Of a stretch of 64,000 bases of DNA, positions 53,425 through 64,000 are shown in pieces. Location of the stretch: the NCBI GenBank assembly GCA_963580285.1, contig OY757014.1, positions 20,066,088-20,130,087 on the forward strand, read 5' to 3'. The notes beneath the pieces were generated by a model that did no database searches, was not told the DNA's origin, and was given only the letters and a program-made list of their open reading frames with translations. The position numbers and the translations under genes were made by a program. The stretch is from Lucinisca nassula. Its lineage: Eukaryota > Mollusca > Bivalvia > Lucinida > Lucinidae. Within the stretch, counting starts at the first letter, position 1; every line of letters starts with the position of its first letter.

Positions 53425-54112
53425 GGACATGAAGGTTTGAAGCTTCTACGATGATAGCTGTATATTCTGTCCTGTTCATAAGATTTTTAAGGTCAAGTCC
53501 ATTGTGACCTTGACCTCTGACCACTGACCTTGAAAGTCAATACGGTTTATCGTCTCTCCATGGGGAACATTTGTAGAAGGTTTGAAGCTTCTACGATGAT
53601 AACTGTGTATTCAATCCTGTTCATAAGATTTTAAGGTCAAGTCCATTGTGACCTTGATCTCCGACTCTTGATCTTGAAAATCAATAGGGTTCATCGTCTT
53701 TCCATGGGGAAAATTTGTGGAAGGTTTGAAGCTTCTACGCTGATAACTGTGTCTTCTATCCTGTTCATAAGGTTTTTAAGGTCAAGTTCATTGTGACCTT
53801 GACCTTTGAACCTTGGCCTTGAAAACCAATAGCATTCATCGTCTTTCCATTGGGAATATTAATCGAGGGTTTGAAGCTTCTATGATGATAAATGTCTCTT
53901 CTATCGTGTTCACAAGGTTTTTAAGGTCAAGTTCATTGTGACCTTGACCTTTGACCTTGAAAAAGAAAAAGGGTTCATTGTCTTTCAATGGGGAACATTT
54001 GTGGAAGGTTTGAAGATTCTAGAAAGATCTATTTGTCTTCTTTCCTGTTCACAAGGTTTTTAATGTCAAGGCCATTGTAGCCTTGACCTTTTACCCTTGA
54101 CCTTGAAAATCA
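53425..54112 (+). repeat. 145-bp tandem array with GTGACCTTGACC motif
   Basis: GGTTTGAAGCTTCTACG starts at about 53434, 53579, 53723, 53868 and 54008 (spacing 140-145 bp). Each unit has AAGGTCAAGTCCATTGTGAC then CTTGACCT, i.e. several AGGTCA half-sites. A lone unit lies at 56918-57008 beside (CA)n. Confidence 0.92.
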
Positions 54113-54365
54113 ATAGGAGGTTTTAGAGATTCCGTTTATGACGTCATTCTTGCGCATGCGCAAAGCACTGTCCGCCAACTGAAACGGCCATCGCTATTCA
54201 AATGTATTGGCGGAACTTAAAATGCTAACAATATTCAGACATTTTGAGAGAAAATATACCCGTTTAGATTGAAATAATGCCTCGAGAAGGAAATAATGAT
54301 ATTTTGCTTTTATTACTGAAATTCATTTATCCTGGATCCGTTTGTTATTGACGAAAATCTCTTCG
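54113..54365. other. No gene recognised
   Basis: Unique sequence after the array. Confidence 0.35.
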
Positions 54366-54437
54366 TGAATGACCCATGTCAATGGCTTACGAAAGCTTAC
54401 TTGAATGACCCATGTCAATGGCTTACGAAAGCTTACT
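54366..54437. repeat. 36-bp perfect tandem duplication
   Basis: TGAATGACCCATGTCAATGG with GCTTACGAAAGCTTACT occurs twice at exactly 36 bp. Confidence 0.95.
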
Positions 54438-54507
54438 TACAAAATAGGTTTTTCGTAACTTTTCGTTATTCGCTATCCAAGTATAGCTATCACATACGAA
54501 CAGAACT

Positions 54508-54831
<324 letters not shown>

Positions 54832-54977
54832 ATGAGAAAACTGTCCAACGATCATGTGCAATTTTAAAAATGTCCAACGATCTGTCTACAAGTGCAGTTT
54901 TAATAAATTGAAGATTCCTATGGACAGACAATGTTTGTTTTTTTTTTTTTACACTATATTATTTCGATCAAACATCA

Positions 54978-55555
<578 letters not shown>

Positions 55556-55607
55556 CTGGTCCGTGTATCCAAGAAGATATTGTGGAGCTAAGCTAATAAG
55601 CCATTAA

Positions 55608-55833
55608 CCCTTTTTGTACCAAATAATGGAATCTTCCTCCTTATAATTATATAGCAGGAGTCCATTTCAAAATTAAGGCGTGTCAGGTTGTGTTTACTTC
55701 AAAATTTATTTGGAAATTGGCTTGACTTTTGCAAACAGTGTAGGCCCTGATCAGACGCCGCGTTCTGTGGCGTCTGATCTGGGCATGCACTGTTTGCCAG
55801 GGTACCCGTTTTGGGGTTCCTGGTAATGTAAGG
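55608..55833. mobile_element. piggyBac-like MITE with cassette, copy 2
   Basis: TTAA (55604) then CCCTTTTTGTACCAAAT. The interior matches 27740 (GGAATCTTCCTCC, TCAGGTTGTGTTT), with a better cassette (GCAAACAGTGTAGGCCCTGA ... GATCTGGGCATGCACTGTTT). The right end (GGTAATGTAAGGG) is degraded. Confidence 0.82.
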
Positions 55834-56171
55834 GCTGGGCAGGTTGATCTACCTAATTTTACTGTAAAATCTTGCACTTGCGAAGGAGTGTTTCATTCTC
55901 ATGCACTGAAAGGGTGTTCTACGTTTGTTTTGAATTTAATGTTCCAATCCCACTGAGTCTTGATGGGTCCGAGCACTGGGCAAATGACATCTTATTAAGC
56001 AACGCCGTATTATCGCCAACGCAACGTTCTGACGTTTCATCGACGTTGCAAAGTCAAATTCAGTGCATCGCGTTGGATGTTTGTTTGATGTAGACACGAC
56101 GTTGTTGACACGATACATGTCGGTTGACGTGGAAACTGTAAGTTACCTACGCTCGCAAAGTGTTGGTACGC

Positions 56172-56333
<162 letters not shown>

Positions 56334-56334
56334 A

Positions 56335-56724
56335 CATCATGAAAAACACGCCTATGCGATTTTTACCCCCTCAAATCCCACTTTTATATAGTAAAACTGG
56401 GGTTTACAGGGTAAACATTATTTTTCTTACTCCTGTTTGTGGGTACTCGATAGAACCGCCTCAAAACATAGATTGTGGGTACTCGATAGAACCGCCTGTA
56501 CTTAATGCACAAAATGATAAATGATTAAATGAAAAAAAAAACACACAAAAAAAAACGGGCAAATAAATAAAAATCTTTATCTCGTAGAGGCGGTTCTATC
56601 GAGTCCCCGCAATCTATGTTTCGAGCAGAAATAAAAAAAAATATCACATTTTTTCATCTTAAAATTTCCATTTTTTTCCTCGAAAAAATTGATAATATAG
56701 TTGTATAGGCATGTTTTCGTAATG
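56335..56724. mobile_element. FB-1 copy within arm 1
   Basis: CATCATGAAAAACACGCCTA left and TATAGGCATGTTTTCGTAAT right. Side hairpin present. The palindrome region is rearranged: GGGTACTCGATAGAACCGCC occurs twice at left and the right arm GAGGCGGTTCTATCGAGTCC is displaced by A-rich sequence. Confidence 0.9.
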
Positions 56725-57009
56725 CGAAATTTCACACCTGTTAGCAAATCGGTGTTTGTCCCATTATCTTACAATAGAATTCGTCAAAAGTTAAATTTAC
56801 GCTGTAATTAACACTTTATCTGTCCCATTGCCTTGAAGCATATACGACGATGACGGCCAGGGATTTTCCCGTTCTGTTTTTAGAAGCGGAAGTGCGTCAC
56901 GAAAAAAGCTCCTATAGGGGTCGTCGTCTATCCATGGGAAACATTTGTGGAAGGCTGGAAGCTTCTACGATGAAAACTGTGTCTGCTATCGTGTTCACAA
57001 GGTTCCGGA

Positions 57010-57010
57010 C

Positions 57011-57061
<51 letters not shown>

Positions 57062-57078
57062 CACACAAACACACACAT
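57010..57078. repeat. (CA)n microsatellite
   Basis: Pure CA run with two late interruptions. Confidence 0.96.
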
Positions 57079-57225
57079 GGACGAAAGGTACCGATGCTAT
57101 ATCCCCGTCACAACGTTGATGCGAGGGGATAAAATGGGGTTGTCAGAAGACAACATAGCTCGCCTATGGTGTTCTAAGTTGAATGAAGGCAAGTTATCAA
57201 AAATGAAATTTTAATAAAACACTTT

Positions 57226-57525
57226 TGTTTGATTTGAGGTTTAACGTCCCCGTCAACACTTTAAAGGTCATTTTGGAGACGTTGCTTCCAATTTTGTGGG
57301 ACTTTTTCCCGACATTGAGTTGAAATGACATCTCAAGCCCTGTCGCCCAATGAAACCAATAGGGTTTATTAGCATGGACGGTCCGCCTCGCACCGCGGTT
57401 CCTGGACAGGCTTAGATCCTCTTAGCGGTTTACCAGTACTAGTGTGCGGGCCTGATTCAGCTCTGCGTGGAAGCATCATGCAGCCCACATATTTCTTAAA
57501 GCCCCTATGGGCGGGGGGGGGGGGC
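57226..57525 (-). mobile_element. SINE-A copy, full length
   Basis: Minus copy, TTTGTTTGATTTGAGG tail left, GCACCGCGGTTCCTGGACAG subtype as at 42298, head ending in a G-run. Confidence 0.9.
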
Positions 57526-57867
57526 CAAAAAAAATAACACACTATTTGACCCAAAATGTCGATTTCTTTTCAAAAGAGCCCAACAAATTACAACAATTAA
57601 AAGACAACCAGAAAGTGTCCCTATGAACCACTAAACAAGAAATCTCATTTTAGTGCTTCTGTTTCACAAAACAATACAATTTCAGCTTGCTGTTTTTGCC
57701 CCTAAAAAGACGGCGAACTAATCAGAATGAATTAAATATCATTTTAAAACACATTTGTTTTATTATTATTATTATTTTTCAGTTTTTGACAAAAAATCTA
57801 CAAACGTGCAAGTGATAATAGCAGTAAATATGTTTAAATAACAAAAAAAAAAAAGAAAGAAAGAAAG
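57526..57867. other. No gene recognised
   Basis: AT-rich; A-run and (GAAA)n at 57842-57870 next to the SINE-F head. Confidence 0.4.
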
Positions 57868-57965
57868 AAACATCCACTGTGATTTGAACTCACGACCCCA
57901 CTTGTGGTGCAAAATTTAACTTTTTGACCATAGTCCAGTAGTTTATCCACTGCGCCACGAGATTC
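57868..57965 (-). mobile_element. SINE-F copy, tRNA-like head
   Basis: Minus-strand CGTGGCGCAGTGGATAAACT (A box) and GTCGTGAGTTCAAATCACAG (B box), with a long variable region between. The plus-strand (GAAA)n at its left is its A-rich tail region inverted. Confidence 0.65.
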
Positions 57966-58027
57966 GTCGATATGAGTCATTGAATTCAAGCAATATAGAG
58001 CATATATACGAATATATTTGATAATTT

Positions 58028-58108
58028 GTTTTCTGTTTGTTTGTTTGTTTGTTTGTTTGATTCGAGGTTTAACGTCCCCGTCAACACTGTATAGGTCATT
58101 GCTTTCTG
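58028..58108 (-). mobile_element. SINE-A 3' end fragment
   Basis: (TTTG)n tail, GAGGTTTAACGTCCCCGTCA and ACTGTATAGGTCATT only; 5'-truncated. Confidence 0.85.
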
Positions 58109-58380
58109 TGCAACCGAGGGACATTCAAGAATGCTAAAATATAAAACAGTCACATTAGTTTTTCATTTTCTTGCTTTAGGCATCAAACTGGAAGCACGGA
58201 TCACATTTGACTGGTACAAAAACGTGGAGCACAATTTTCCACTGCGCATCATGGGCGGAGCTCAGTCGTGCTCCACGAAATGTCTCCAGTCGAATACCGT
58301 CATTGTTTTATTTGACATGTGCAGATACTGATCACATGACCTGCCAATAGTACTAGCCGCCTATGTTCAACTGGTACCAG

Positions 58381-58515
58381 AAGCCTCAGTGGTGTAGTGG
58401 TTATGCTACTCGCCTTGTAAACCAGGGACTTTCGGATGAGTCTTTAAACCGAGGCCCCGTCTCCGTATGACCTTAGCTGTTGGTGGGAGGTGAAACTCAA
58501 ACACTCACTCAACTG
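58381..58515 (+). mobile_element. SINE-D copy
   Basis: GAAGCCTCAGTGGTGTAGTG head, TTTCGGATGAGTCTTTAAAC, CCCCGTCTCCGTATGACCTT, GTTGGTGGGAGG, CACTCACTC tail. The B-box part (GGATCGATCC) is deleted. Confidence 0.85.
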
Positions 58516-58842
58516 TTACCGTCGTTGCCATTTGACGTACTGTGGTTCGAGGTAAAGTCGGCCATTGTTTAATTGAACCGACTAATCACATGTCCAGGTT
58601 GGACGTAACCTTCAATGCTTTAAGATAAGGTACTGTTTTTCCTGTAGAAAAGGACGGCCAGCAAAACACATAAATAAACACATAAGTAACATTTTCAAAA
58701 ACATATTTACATGCAATATGCAACAAGATGAAAAAGAGGAAGTGAAATGAAATACTAATTTCGACCGACTTCACCTTTTACCAGCTCTTGGTTTTCCATA
58801 ATCAAATATCAAACATAGAAATTTAGTTCAAAATTTTGCAAT
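58516..58842. other. No gene recognised
   Basis: Unique sequence. Confidence 0.35.
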
Positions 58843-59128
58843 CATTACGATAACATACCCGTGCGACATAGTGCATTTTTTTCACATGTCCAAAATGGCT
58901 ACTTTTCGGTTGAAAATCGAAAATCGAATATTTTTCTTATTTATACTCCAAACATAGGTTATGGGTGCTCGTTAGAACCGCCTCATTGAGGCGGTTCTAA
59001 CGAGTACCCACAACCTATGTGTTGGAGTAAAAATAAGAAAAATAATGTTTACCCCCGTAAACCCCAGTTTTCTCTATACAAAGTGGGGTGTACGGGGGTG
59101 TTCATTTCACGGACTTGCTCACGTGATG
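58843..59128. mobile_element. FB-1 copy, subtype 2
   Basis: Near-perfect central palindrome at 58928-59043 (GGGTGCTCGTTAGAACCGCC, centre CTCATTGAG). Right end GTTCATTTCACGGACTTGCT and CACGTGATG differs from subtype 1, left end TCATTACGATAAC. Confidence 0.92.
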
Positions 59129-59573
59129 ATAATGAACAATAAAAAAGCATAGATTAAACACCGCGAGAATTAGAATAATCGCACCAAAGATAGTGGTGTT
59201 CATTCGGTGAAATAAAAATCGATCTAACATTGAAAAAAAAAATCATATATATTCTATATCTGAAATATTTTGACAATCAAAATGTTCACTGTTCTAGATC
59301 AAGATCACAGTTACTTGTCAGTGATGACCACTGATTGGTCAATGTACCACCAACAGCACCAATAATATTGTGTCATGATATTAAGTGCTGAAATTTACAT
59401 CAGGAACTGTACTGTTTTGAGGTCAATGTTGCAAAGTTGGCGCACATGACTGTCAAACATGACTGACTTGTCTCAAATGGAGTTCAGACACAGGGGGTAA
59501 ATCAAAACCTTTTGATCTGGCAATTTGATAATCAAATTTTTAGTTGAATGAAAAGGATGTTGCAGCTGAAACA
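59129..59573. other. No gene recognised
   Basis: Unique AT-rich sequence. Confidence 0.35.
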
Positions 59574-59861
59574 CATCACGAAAACACGCCTATATAATTC
59601 TGACCCTCTTGAACCCCACTGTTATAAAGTAAAACTGGGGTTTAGAGGGGTAATCCTTATTTTTCTTATTTCTGTTCTAAAATATAAATTGTGGGTACTC
59701 GTTAGAACCGCCTCGATTAGGCGATTAGGCGGTTCTAACTGTCATCCTAATCTATATTTTGAGCAGAAATGAGAAAACTATCCTAATTTTTCATCCGAAA
59801 ATTGAATTTTTTTTCGGCGGTAAAATTTACAATGTATTTGTATAAGCGTGTTTTCTTATTG
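59574..59861. mobile_element. FB-1 copy, best TIR example
   Basis: CATCACGAAAACACGCCTAT left; right end is the inverse of CAATAAGAAAACACGCTTAT. Side hairpin TTGAACCCCACTGTTATAAA / AAAACTGGGGTTTAGAGGGG. Palindrome with a duplicated GGCGATTA at the centre. Confidence 0.93.
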
Positions 59862-60354
59862 ATTCTGCACACATGTGCTATAAATAAATCATTAATTCGT
59901 CAAGCTCCATGAGAACTTTGAAGCAGACGACAGTCATTTTTACTGAATTTTCAGAGAAATTCAGGTTGATTAACATTTTCATTTGCAAGGTAATGATTCG
60001 CTTGAAATTTGATGTCTGATTTTCCCTGAAAAAAAATAGCAGAAAAAAATACAAACGACATCCGCCTAGGTCGTGACAGGCACTTTAAGATATCGATATA
60101 CTAAATCGTGGCACGAGAAACTTTAACAATAGCTTTATTTGACCATTAATACAACTGTTTAATAACCAGTTATCACTGTCCTTTAATGCAGATTCTTAGA
60201 ACATTTAAATGCCGATTAGATAATATAGGTTTGAGTGGTTAAACACGCTTCAAAAAGTGTTTTCTTCGATATTTGTTTATGGCATAAGCATTAAGAAAAC
60301 AAGGCCGTGTGAAATAATGGCGTCCAACATGGTGTCAGAAGTTACATATATTAG
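59862..60354. other. No gene recognised
   Basis: AT-rich unique sequence. Confidence 0.35.
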
Positions 60355-60567
60355 ATAAAAATGATAACATCTTTCTAATTTCTGCTTTCGGCATAGATTG
60401 TGGGTGCTCGTTAGAACCGCCTCAATGAGGCGGTTCTAACGAGTACCCACAATCTATGGTTTGGTGCAAAAATAAGGCAGATAATGTTTACCCCCTTACA
60501 CCCCACTTTTCCCCATATAAAATGGGGTTTAGAGGGGTCTTCGTTTCACGGACTTGTTATCGTGATG
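60355..60567. mobile_element. FB-1 copy, subtype 2, abutting LINE
   Basis: Palindrome GTGGGTGCTCGTTAGAACCG, centre CTCAATGAG. Side hairpin CACCCCACTTTTCCCCATAT. Right end ACGGACTTGTTATCGTGATG. Left end eroded. Confidence 0.88.
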
Positions 60568-60968
60568 GTAGGTTTCTGGTAAGCTATTCAATCAATCAGA
60601 CATTGATAATGACTCTTGCGATAATGATATAGAATTTTTCATTAACGATGATGATGTAATTTTAAACTTGCCAATAACAGAAATTGAAATTTTAAAATGT
60701 ATTAGAATGTTAAAAAAATATAAAGCCTGTGGTAACGATAAAATAATCAATGAATATATAAAAACTAGCTGTCATGTAATGTTACCTGTATACACTGCGT
60801 TTTTCAATTTGGTATTAGAATCTGGAATAATGCCAGAGTCGTGGCTTGGGAGTGTCATAAAACCTATCTATAAGAAAAGCGGGGATCCTTCACTACCAGA
60901 AAATTATCGCCCTATAACAATACTGAGTTGTTTTGGAAAACTTTTCCCTTCTGTACTTAATTTGAGGC

Positions 60969-61181
60969 TTAACCCTTGTCCTGCTAATCCCGGATATGCC
61001 TTATCTTTGAAACAATGTAGATCCAGATCAGATGGCTTCTGACGAAGCCATCTGATCAGGATCTACATTGTTTGCCATTCAGATTGTGAATTTGTTGCAA
61101 TAATTTGCATCAAGTAATCTGATTGGTTGATAATCGGTAGTGGGTGTGGCATATATGAATATTCAGCAGAACAAGGGTTAA
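60969..61181. mobile_element. TTAA-type MITE nested in LINE
   Basis: TTAA at 60969-60972 and 61178-61181. TIRs CCCTTGTCCTGCT and inverse of CCCTTGTTCTGCT. Carries the palindromic cassette at 61010-61075 (AAACAATGTAGATCCAGATC ... GATCAGGATCTACATTGTTT). Taking out the element with one TTAA leaves the reverse-transcriptase frame open across the site, confirming the boundaries. Confidence 0.93.
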
Positions 61182-61291
61182 TAGCTTCTTGAATGAACAT
61201 GATATCTTAGAGGAAAACCAGGCCGGGTTCCGAGCAGGGTACTCAACCTGTGATCACATTTTTGTACTCTACGCACTTATTGAAGTGCTGA

Positions 61292-61440
61292 CCCAGCAGG
61301 CACACGTCGCTAGGGCAACGTCATATCAACGTCGGTGCAACGTCATGACGTTGCACCGACGTTGATGTGACGTTGCATAAACGTCATGACGGTGTACCGA
61401 CGTTGATGTGACGTCATAATTACGTCATGTGCCTGATGGG
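61292..61440. mobile_element. 149-bp element, TIR CCCAGCAGGCAC, nested in LINE
   Basis: CCCAGCAGGCACACGTC left, inverse of CCCATCAGGCACATGACG right. Interior is CAACGTC/GACGTTG motifs in both orientations (CGTCGGTGCAACGTCATGAC and inverse). No TSD recognised. Confidence 0.85.
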
Positions 61441-62620
61441 GAGGGTTAAAAAATAAAACTATTTTGTTCCTTTATAGATTACAGTAAAGCTTTTGATTCT
61501 GTCTGGAGAGTAGGTCTCTGGTCAAAATTATTGAAAGTGGCAGCAAAGGGGAAGTACTTTCGTATTTTTTACAATATGTACAACGGAATTAAATCATGCA
61601 TTTCATTAAATGGGGACCAGTCAAGTTTCTTCCCCTGCCTGAGAGGGGTGCGCAAGGGAAAAACTAATCGCCTGTTCTTTTCGCATTGTTTTTAAATGAC
61701 TTACAATGTAGAAAATTTTATGTTTTCTAATGGATGCCCCGGCATTGATTTGGAATTCGAATCCGACATTGTTTATACTTATATAAAACTCTGTGTTCTG
61801 CTGTTTGCCGATGACACTGTCATCCTAAGCACTAATGAAATAAACTTTCAGAAAAATCCTGACATATTTTACGAGTACTCTAAATCATGGAGACTGGATA
61901 TCAACTTCGACAAAACTAAAATGCTAATCTTCGGAACCCGTAACGATGAACGTTATTGCTTTAAACTGGGCGAAAAAATAATTTCAATTTGTCAGGACTT
62001 TGAATATCTAGGCGTGTATTTTACCAAAAGAAGACGTTTTTGTTAAGCTAAAAACATAACTACGACCAAGCTAAAAAAGCTCTGCACCTTAGAAACTAAG
62101 TTATCAAAATTATTATACAATACTCTACATGACGAGTATAACAAATGCAGTTGTCATCACACGTGGATACATAGCATAAAAGAAAAACTTATCTGTGTCG
62201 GGCGATTCGACCTTTTCAACAAGAATGTAATTGAGGACCCCAAATTAGTTAAGTCCCAGATATCTAAAACTTTGCATGACCTCTACACACTGGAATGGCA
62301 CGCAAAGGTTAATGCTTCCTCGAAAGGTAGAACATATTATCTTTTTAAACAAAACATAATGTTAGAAGATTACCTAATTACGCTCAACAAAAAACACTGT
62401 TCTACTCTTTTAAAGTTTCGATTCAGTATCCATCGCCACCCAGTTGAAACTGGCCGCTGGGAAAATATCTCTGTAGCAGAGAGAAAATGTCACATATGCA
62501 AAACAAATGATATTAGAGATGAGTTTGATTATCTGTTCGTATGTGAGTATTTTAAGTTTAAAAGAAAAGAGTATCTTAAACATTATTTCTATAGGAAACC
62601 TACACTCCCGTTTGCGAGGT

Positions 62621-63150
62621 CCTTTACAGCGCACACGCATTTGTGTCGCATTTATATCACACGAGATTCGCACTCGCGATTCACGCGTTTCATTCGGGAG
62701 TGACATTTTAGCCAATCAACTGCTTTTATGAATACCGCGATATTGCGCGTAAATCGCGATTTTTGACAAGCCAATCAAACCTGAGTGTCGAAAATGCAGA
62801 TAGTGCGCATTCATAGACTGTTTCGCGTTTCAAAAGCAACCAATCAGTACTGCGTGCCCATTTCACATTTATTGTTCTTGTTTTTATTTCTTCAAATTTT
62901 CCTTGTTTCAGAATTGTTTTCACTTTGAACATAACATATCTGATCGTTTCGGAAAGAGGACTAGTCAATTATTCATTTATATTTGCCTGGGGGTAAAGGG
63001 TAAAATATAGGTGCTGCATAATGATTGAAGTTGACTGTCGAAATGCAGGGTATTTATTGACAAAAGGTTTTACGACACCCATGTGTAACTTGGGGCTATA
63101 AAGATAGCTGTTTCAAACAACACCTCATTATCGTCACTTATTCTAGATGT
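62621..63150 (+). promoter_or_regulatory. CCAAT cluster with TATA-like box
   Basis: AGCCAATCA at 62711 and 62771 and AACCAATCAG at 62839, spaced about 60-68 bp; GCTATAAAGA at 63094; an ATG at 63147 opens a 78-aa frame that runs into repeat. The upstream part has CGCGATT/AATCGCG motifs that could instead be the end of a DNA transposon. No downstream gene is recognised. Confidence 0.3.
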
Positions 63151-63246
63151 CCGAAATAATTCACGTTTTTTCACTCACAGAAGCGGCCCATTTTTTAATC
63201 AATTATTTTTGTAATTTTCATTTATTTTGTTTAATTAACTCGGACA

Positions 63247-63510
63247 GTCAGGTTGTAGGTCCTGATCAGATGTCTACTTCTGCTGCGTCTGATCTGGGTC
63301 TACACATTTTTTGTCATTTGGCGACACATGGAATCTTCCACATTGTTAATAGAACAAGTCCATTTCATTATTTAAGAGTATGAGGTTGTGTTTTCTTTAA
63401 AATGTATATTTTTGCAAACCAAGTAGGTCCTGACCAGACGCCTACTTCTGCTAGGTCTGATCTGGATCTGCACGTTTTGCCATTTGGCGTCAAAGTGATC
63501 TTCCACCTTG
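63247..63510. mobile_element. Two adjacent decayed cassette elements
   Basis: GGTCCTGATCAGATGTCTAC ... GATCTGGGTCTACACATTTT at 63260-63312 and GGTCCTGACCAGACGCCTAC ... GATCTGGATCTGCACGTTTT at 63426-63478, with GGAATCTTCCAC and GAGGTTGTGTTTTC as in 27740. Confidence 0.75.
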
Positions 63511-63521
63511 TAAATAGGAGG

Positions 63522-63731
63522 TTTTTTCGTGACGTACTTCCGGTTCTAAAAATAGAACGGGAAAAGCCCTGGCCGTCATCTGTCGTATTGCTTCAAAGGC
63601 AGTGGGACAGACAAAGTGTTAATTACAGCGTAAAACAGTGGAATTCTTTTAAACTTTTGGGGAATTCTAATGTAAGAATATGAGAGAAACACCGATATGC
63701 TGCCAGATGTGAAATTTCGCATTACGAAAAT

Positions 63732-63794
<63 letters not shown>

Positions 63795-64000
63795 GCGCAC
63801 CAACAATTAGCGAGCGCAGGCAAATGTAAATTACTGTTTGTCGTTAAATGACGCTACGACAACCCGACATGTAGCGTGTCAACAACGTCGTGTCTACATC
63901 AAACCAAAGCGATGTATTGAATTTGACATTGCAATGTCGATGAAACCTCACAACGTTTCGTTGGCGACAATACGGCGTTGCTTGATAAAATGTCATTTGC
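63522..64000 (-). repeat. Arm 2 of a dispersed inverted duplication, cut by window end
   Basis: Inverse of 55970-56910: TTTTTTCGTGACGTACTTCC, GGGAAAAGCCCTGGCCGTCA, GTGAAATTTCGCATTACGAA, (CT)n 63733-63792, GTTGTCGTAGCGTC-type block, GTCAACAACGTCGTGTCTAC, GGCGACAATACGGCGTTGCT. FB-1 is missing except for CATTTTCGTAATG at the boundary. Confidence 0.9.
63733..63792. repeat. (CT)n microsatellite in arm 2
   Basis: Sixty bp of pure CT, the inverted counterpart of the GA run at 56174. Confidence 0.97.

Larger units (their letters stand above)
60585..62620 (+). pseudogene. LINE reverse transcriptase, interrupted
   Basis: Non-LTR retrotransposon polymerase remains. Part 1 (60585-60968) has the finger-domain motifs KKYKACGNDKI, PVYTAFFNLVLESGIMPESW, IKPIYKKSGDP and NYRPITILSC. 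A TTAA element follows (60969-61181), then AGFRAGYSTCDHIF, a second inserted element (61292-61440), motif A FIDYSKAFDSV (first catalytic Asp at 61478), GVRKGK, and after a frameshift the FADDT box (Asp pair at 61810-61815). Part 3 (to about 62600) has the C-terminal CHICK..DEFDYLFVC zinc-knuckle-like segment, in which the usual His is Asp. The 5' endonuclease is absent; it abuts FB-1. Frameshifts and stops make it dead. Confidence 0.9.

Noticed and set aside
57868..57965. tRNA gene on the minus strand
   Set aside because: The region between A and B boxes is too long and unpaired; a relative at 49515 shows it is a SINE head.
63147..63383. 78-aa frame after the TATA-like box as a gene
   Set aside because: It runs into a decayed palindromic-cassette element and has no recognisable homology.

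Overview
This is a eukaryotic intergenic window packed with repeats, most likely from a bivalve mollusc. That assignment is inference, from the mix of short CAAA-tailed retroposons, palindromic MITEs, long CTAC/CAGG/CCCTA microsatellites and GTGACCTTGACC-type tandem arrays. There are no bacterial operons. I find no intact host protein gene, no rRNA and no functional tRNA. Most long open frames are translations of low-complexity repeat, open on both strands because the repeat contains no stop triplets.

Layout. 1-5.7 kb: AT-rich unique sequence with SINE scraps, a (CT)n tract, a promoter-like GC-rich stretch near 2.9-3.1 kb and a 62-bp tandem repeat. 5.7-15.3 kb: a large simple-sequence block (pyrimidine tract, a 200-N assembly gap, CAGG minisatellites, TAGG/CTAC tetranucleotides, CCCTA pentamers) with interleaved SINEs, part of it duplicated in tandem with a unit of about 3 kb. 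15.1-16.4 kb: a 260-bp satellite array sitting inside a split SINE, one monomer holding a 44-bp-arm perfect palindrome. 17.9-21.4 kb: AT-rich interval bounded by matching inverted repeats, a candidate non-autonomous transposon. 22-27.7 kb: reverse-transcriptase C-terminal remnant, nested palindromes, MITEs, and a 1-kb TIR element that split a SINE. 28-35 kb: a decayed Tc1/mariner transposase and many MITEs/SINEs. 35.6-37.9 kb: a composite element of 130-146-bp repeats rich in nuclear-receptor half-sites. 38-52 kb: MITEs of several families. 53-57 kb: a second half-site array and long microsatellites. 58-64 kb: three foldback MITEs, a LINE reverse-transcriptase pseudogene carrying two nested DNA elements, and one arm of a duplication inverted relative to about 56 kb.

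The most notable material is (1) a foldback family here called FB-1: TIRs close to CATCACGAAAACACGCC, an asymmetric side hairpin and a central palindrome with arms of up to about 56 bp built on GTTAGAACCGCCTC; about 20 full or partial copies, mostly between 25 and 61 kb; (2) a roughly 65-bp palindromic cassette (AAACAGTGTAGATC...GATCTACACTGTTTG) seen inside TTAA-flanked elements with different termini; (3) satellite monomers carried inside an FB-1 copy. Target-site duplications of 8-14 bp around SINE-A, SINE-B and SINE-D copies show they moved as retroposons. Family names (SINE-A to F, FB-1 and so on) are local labels for this window only.
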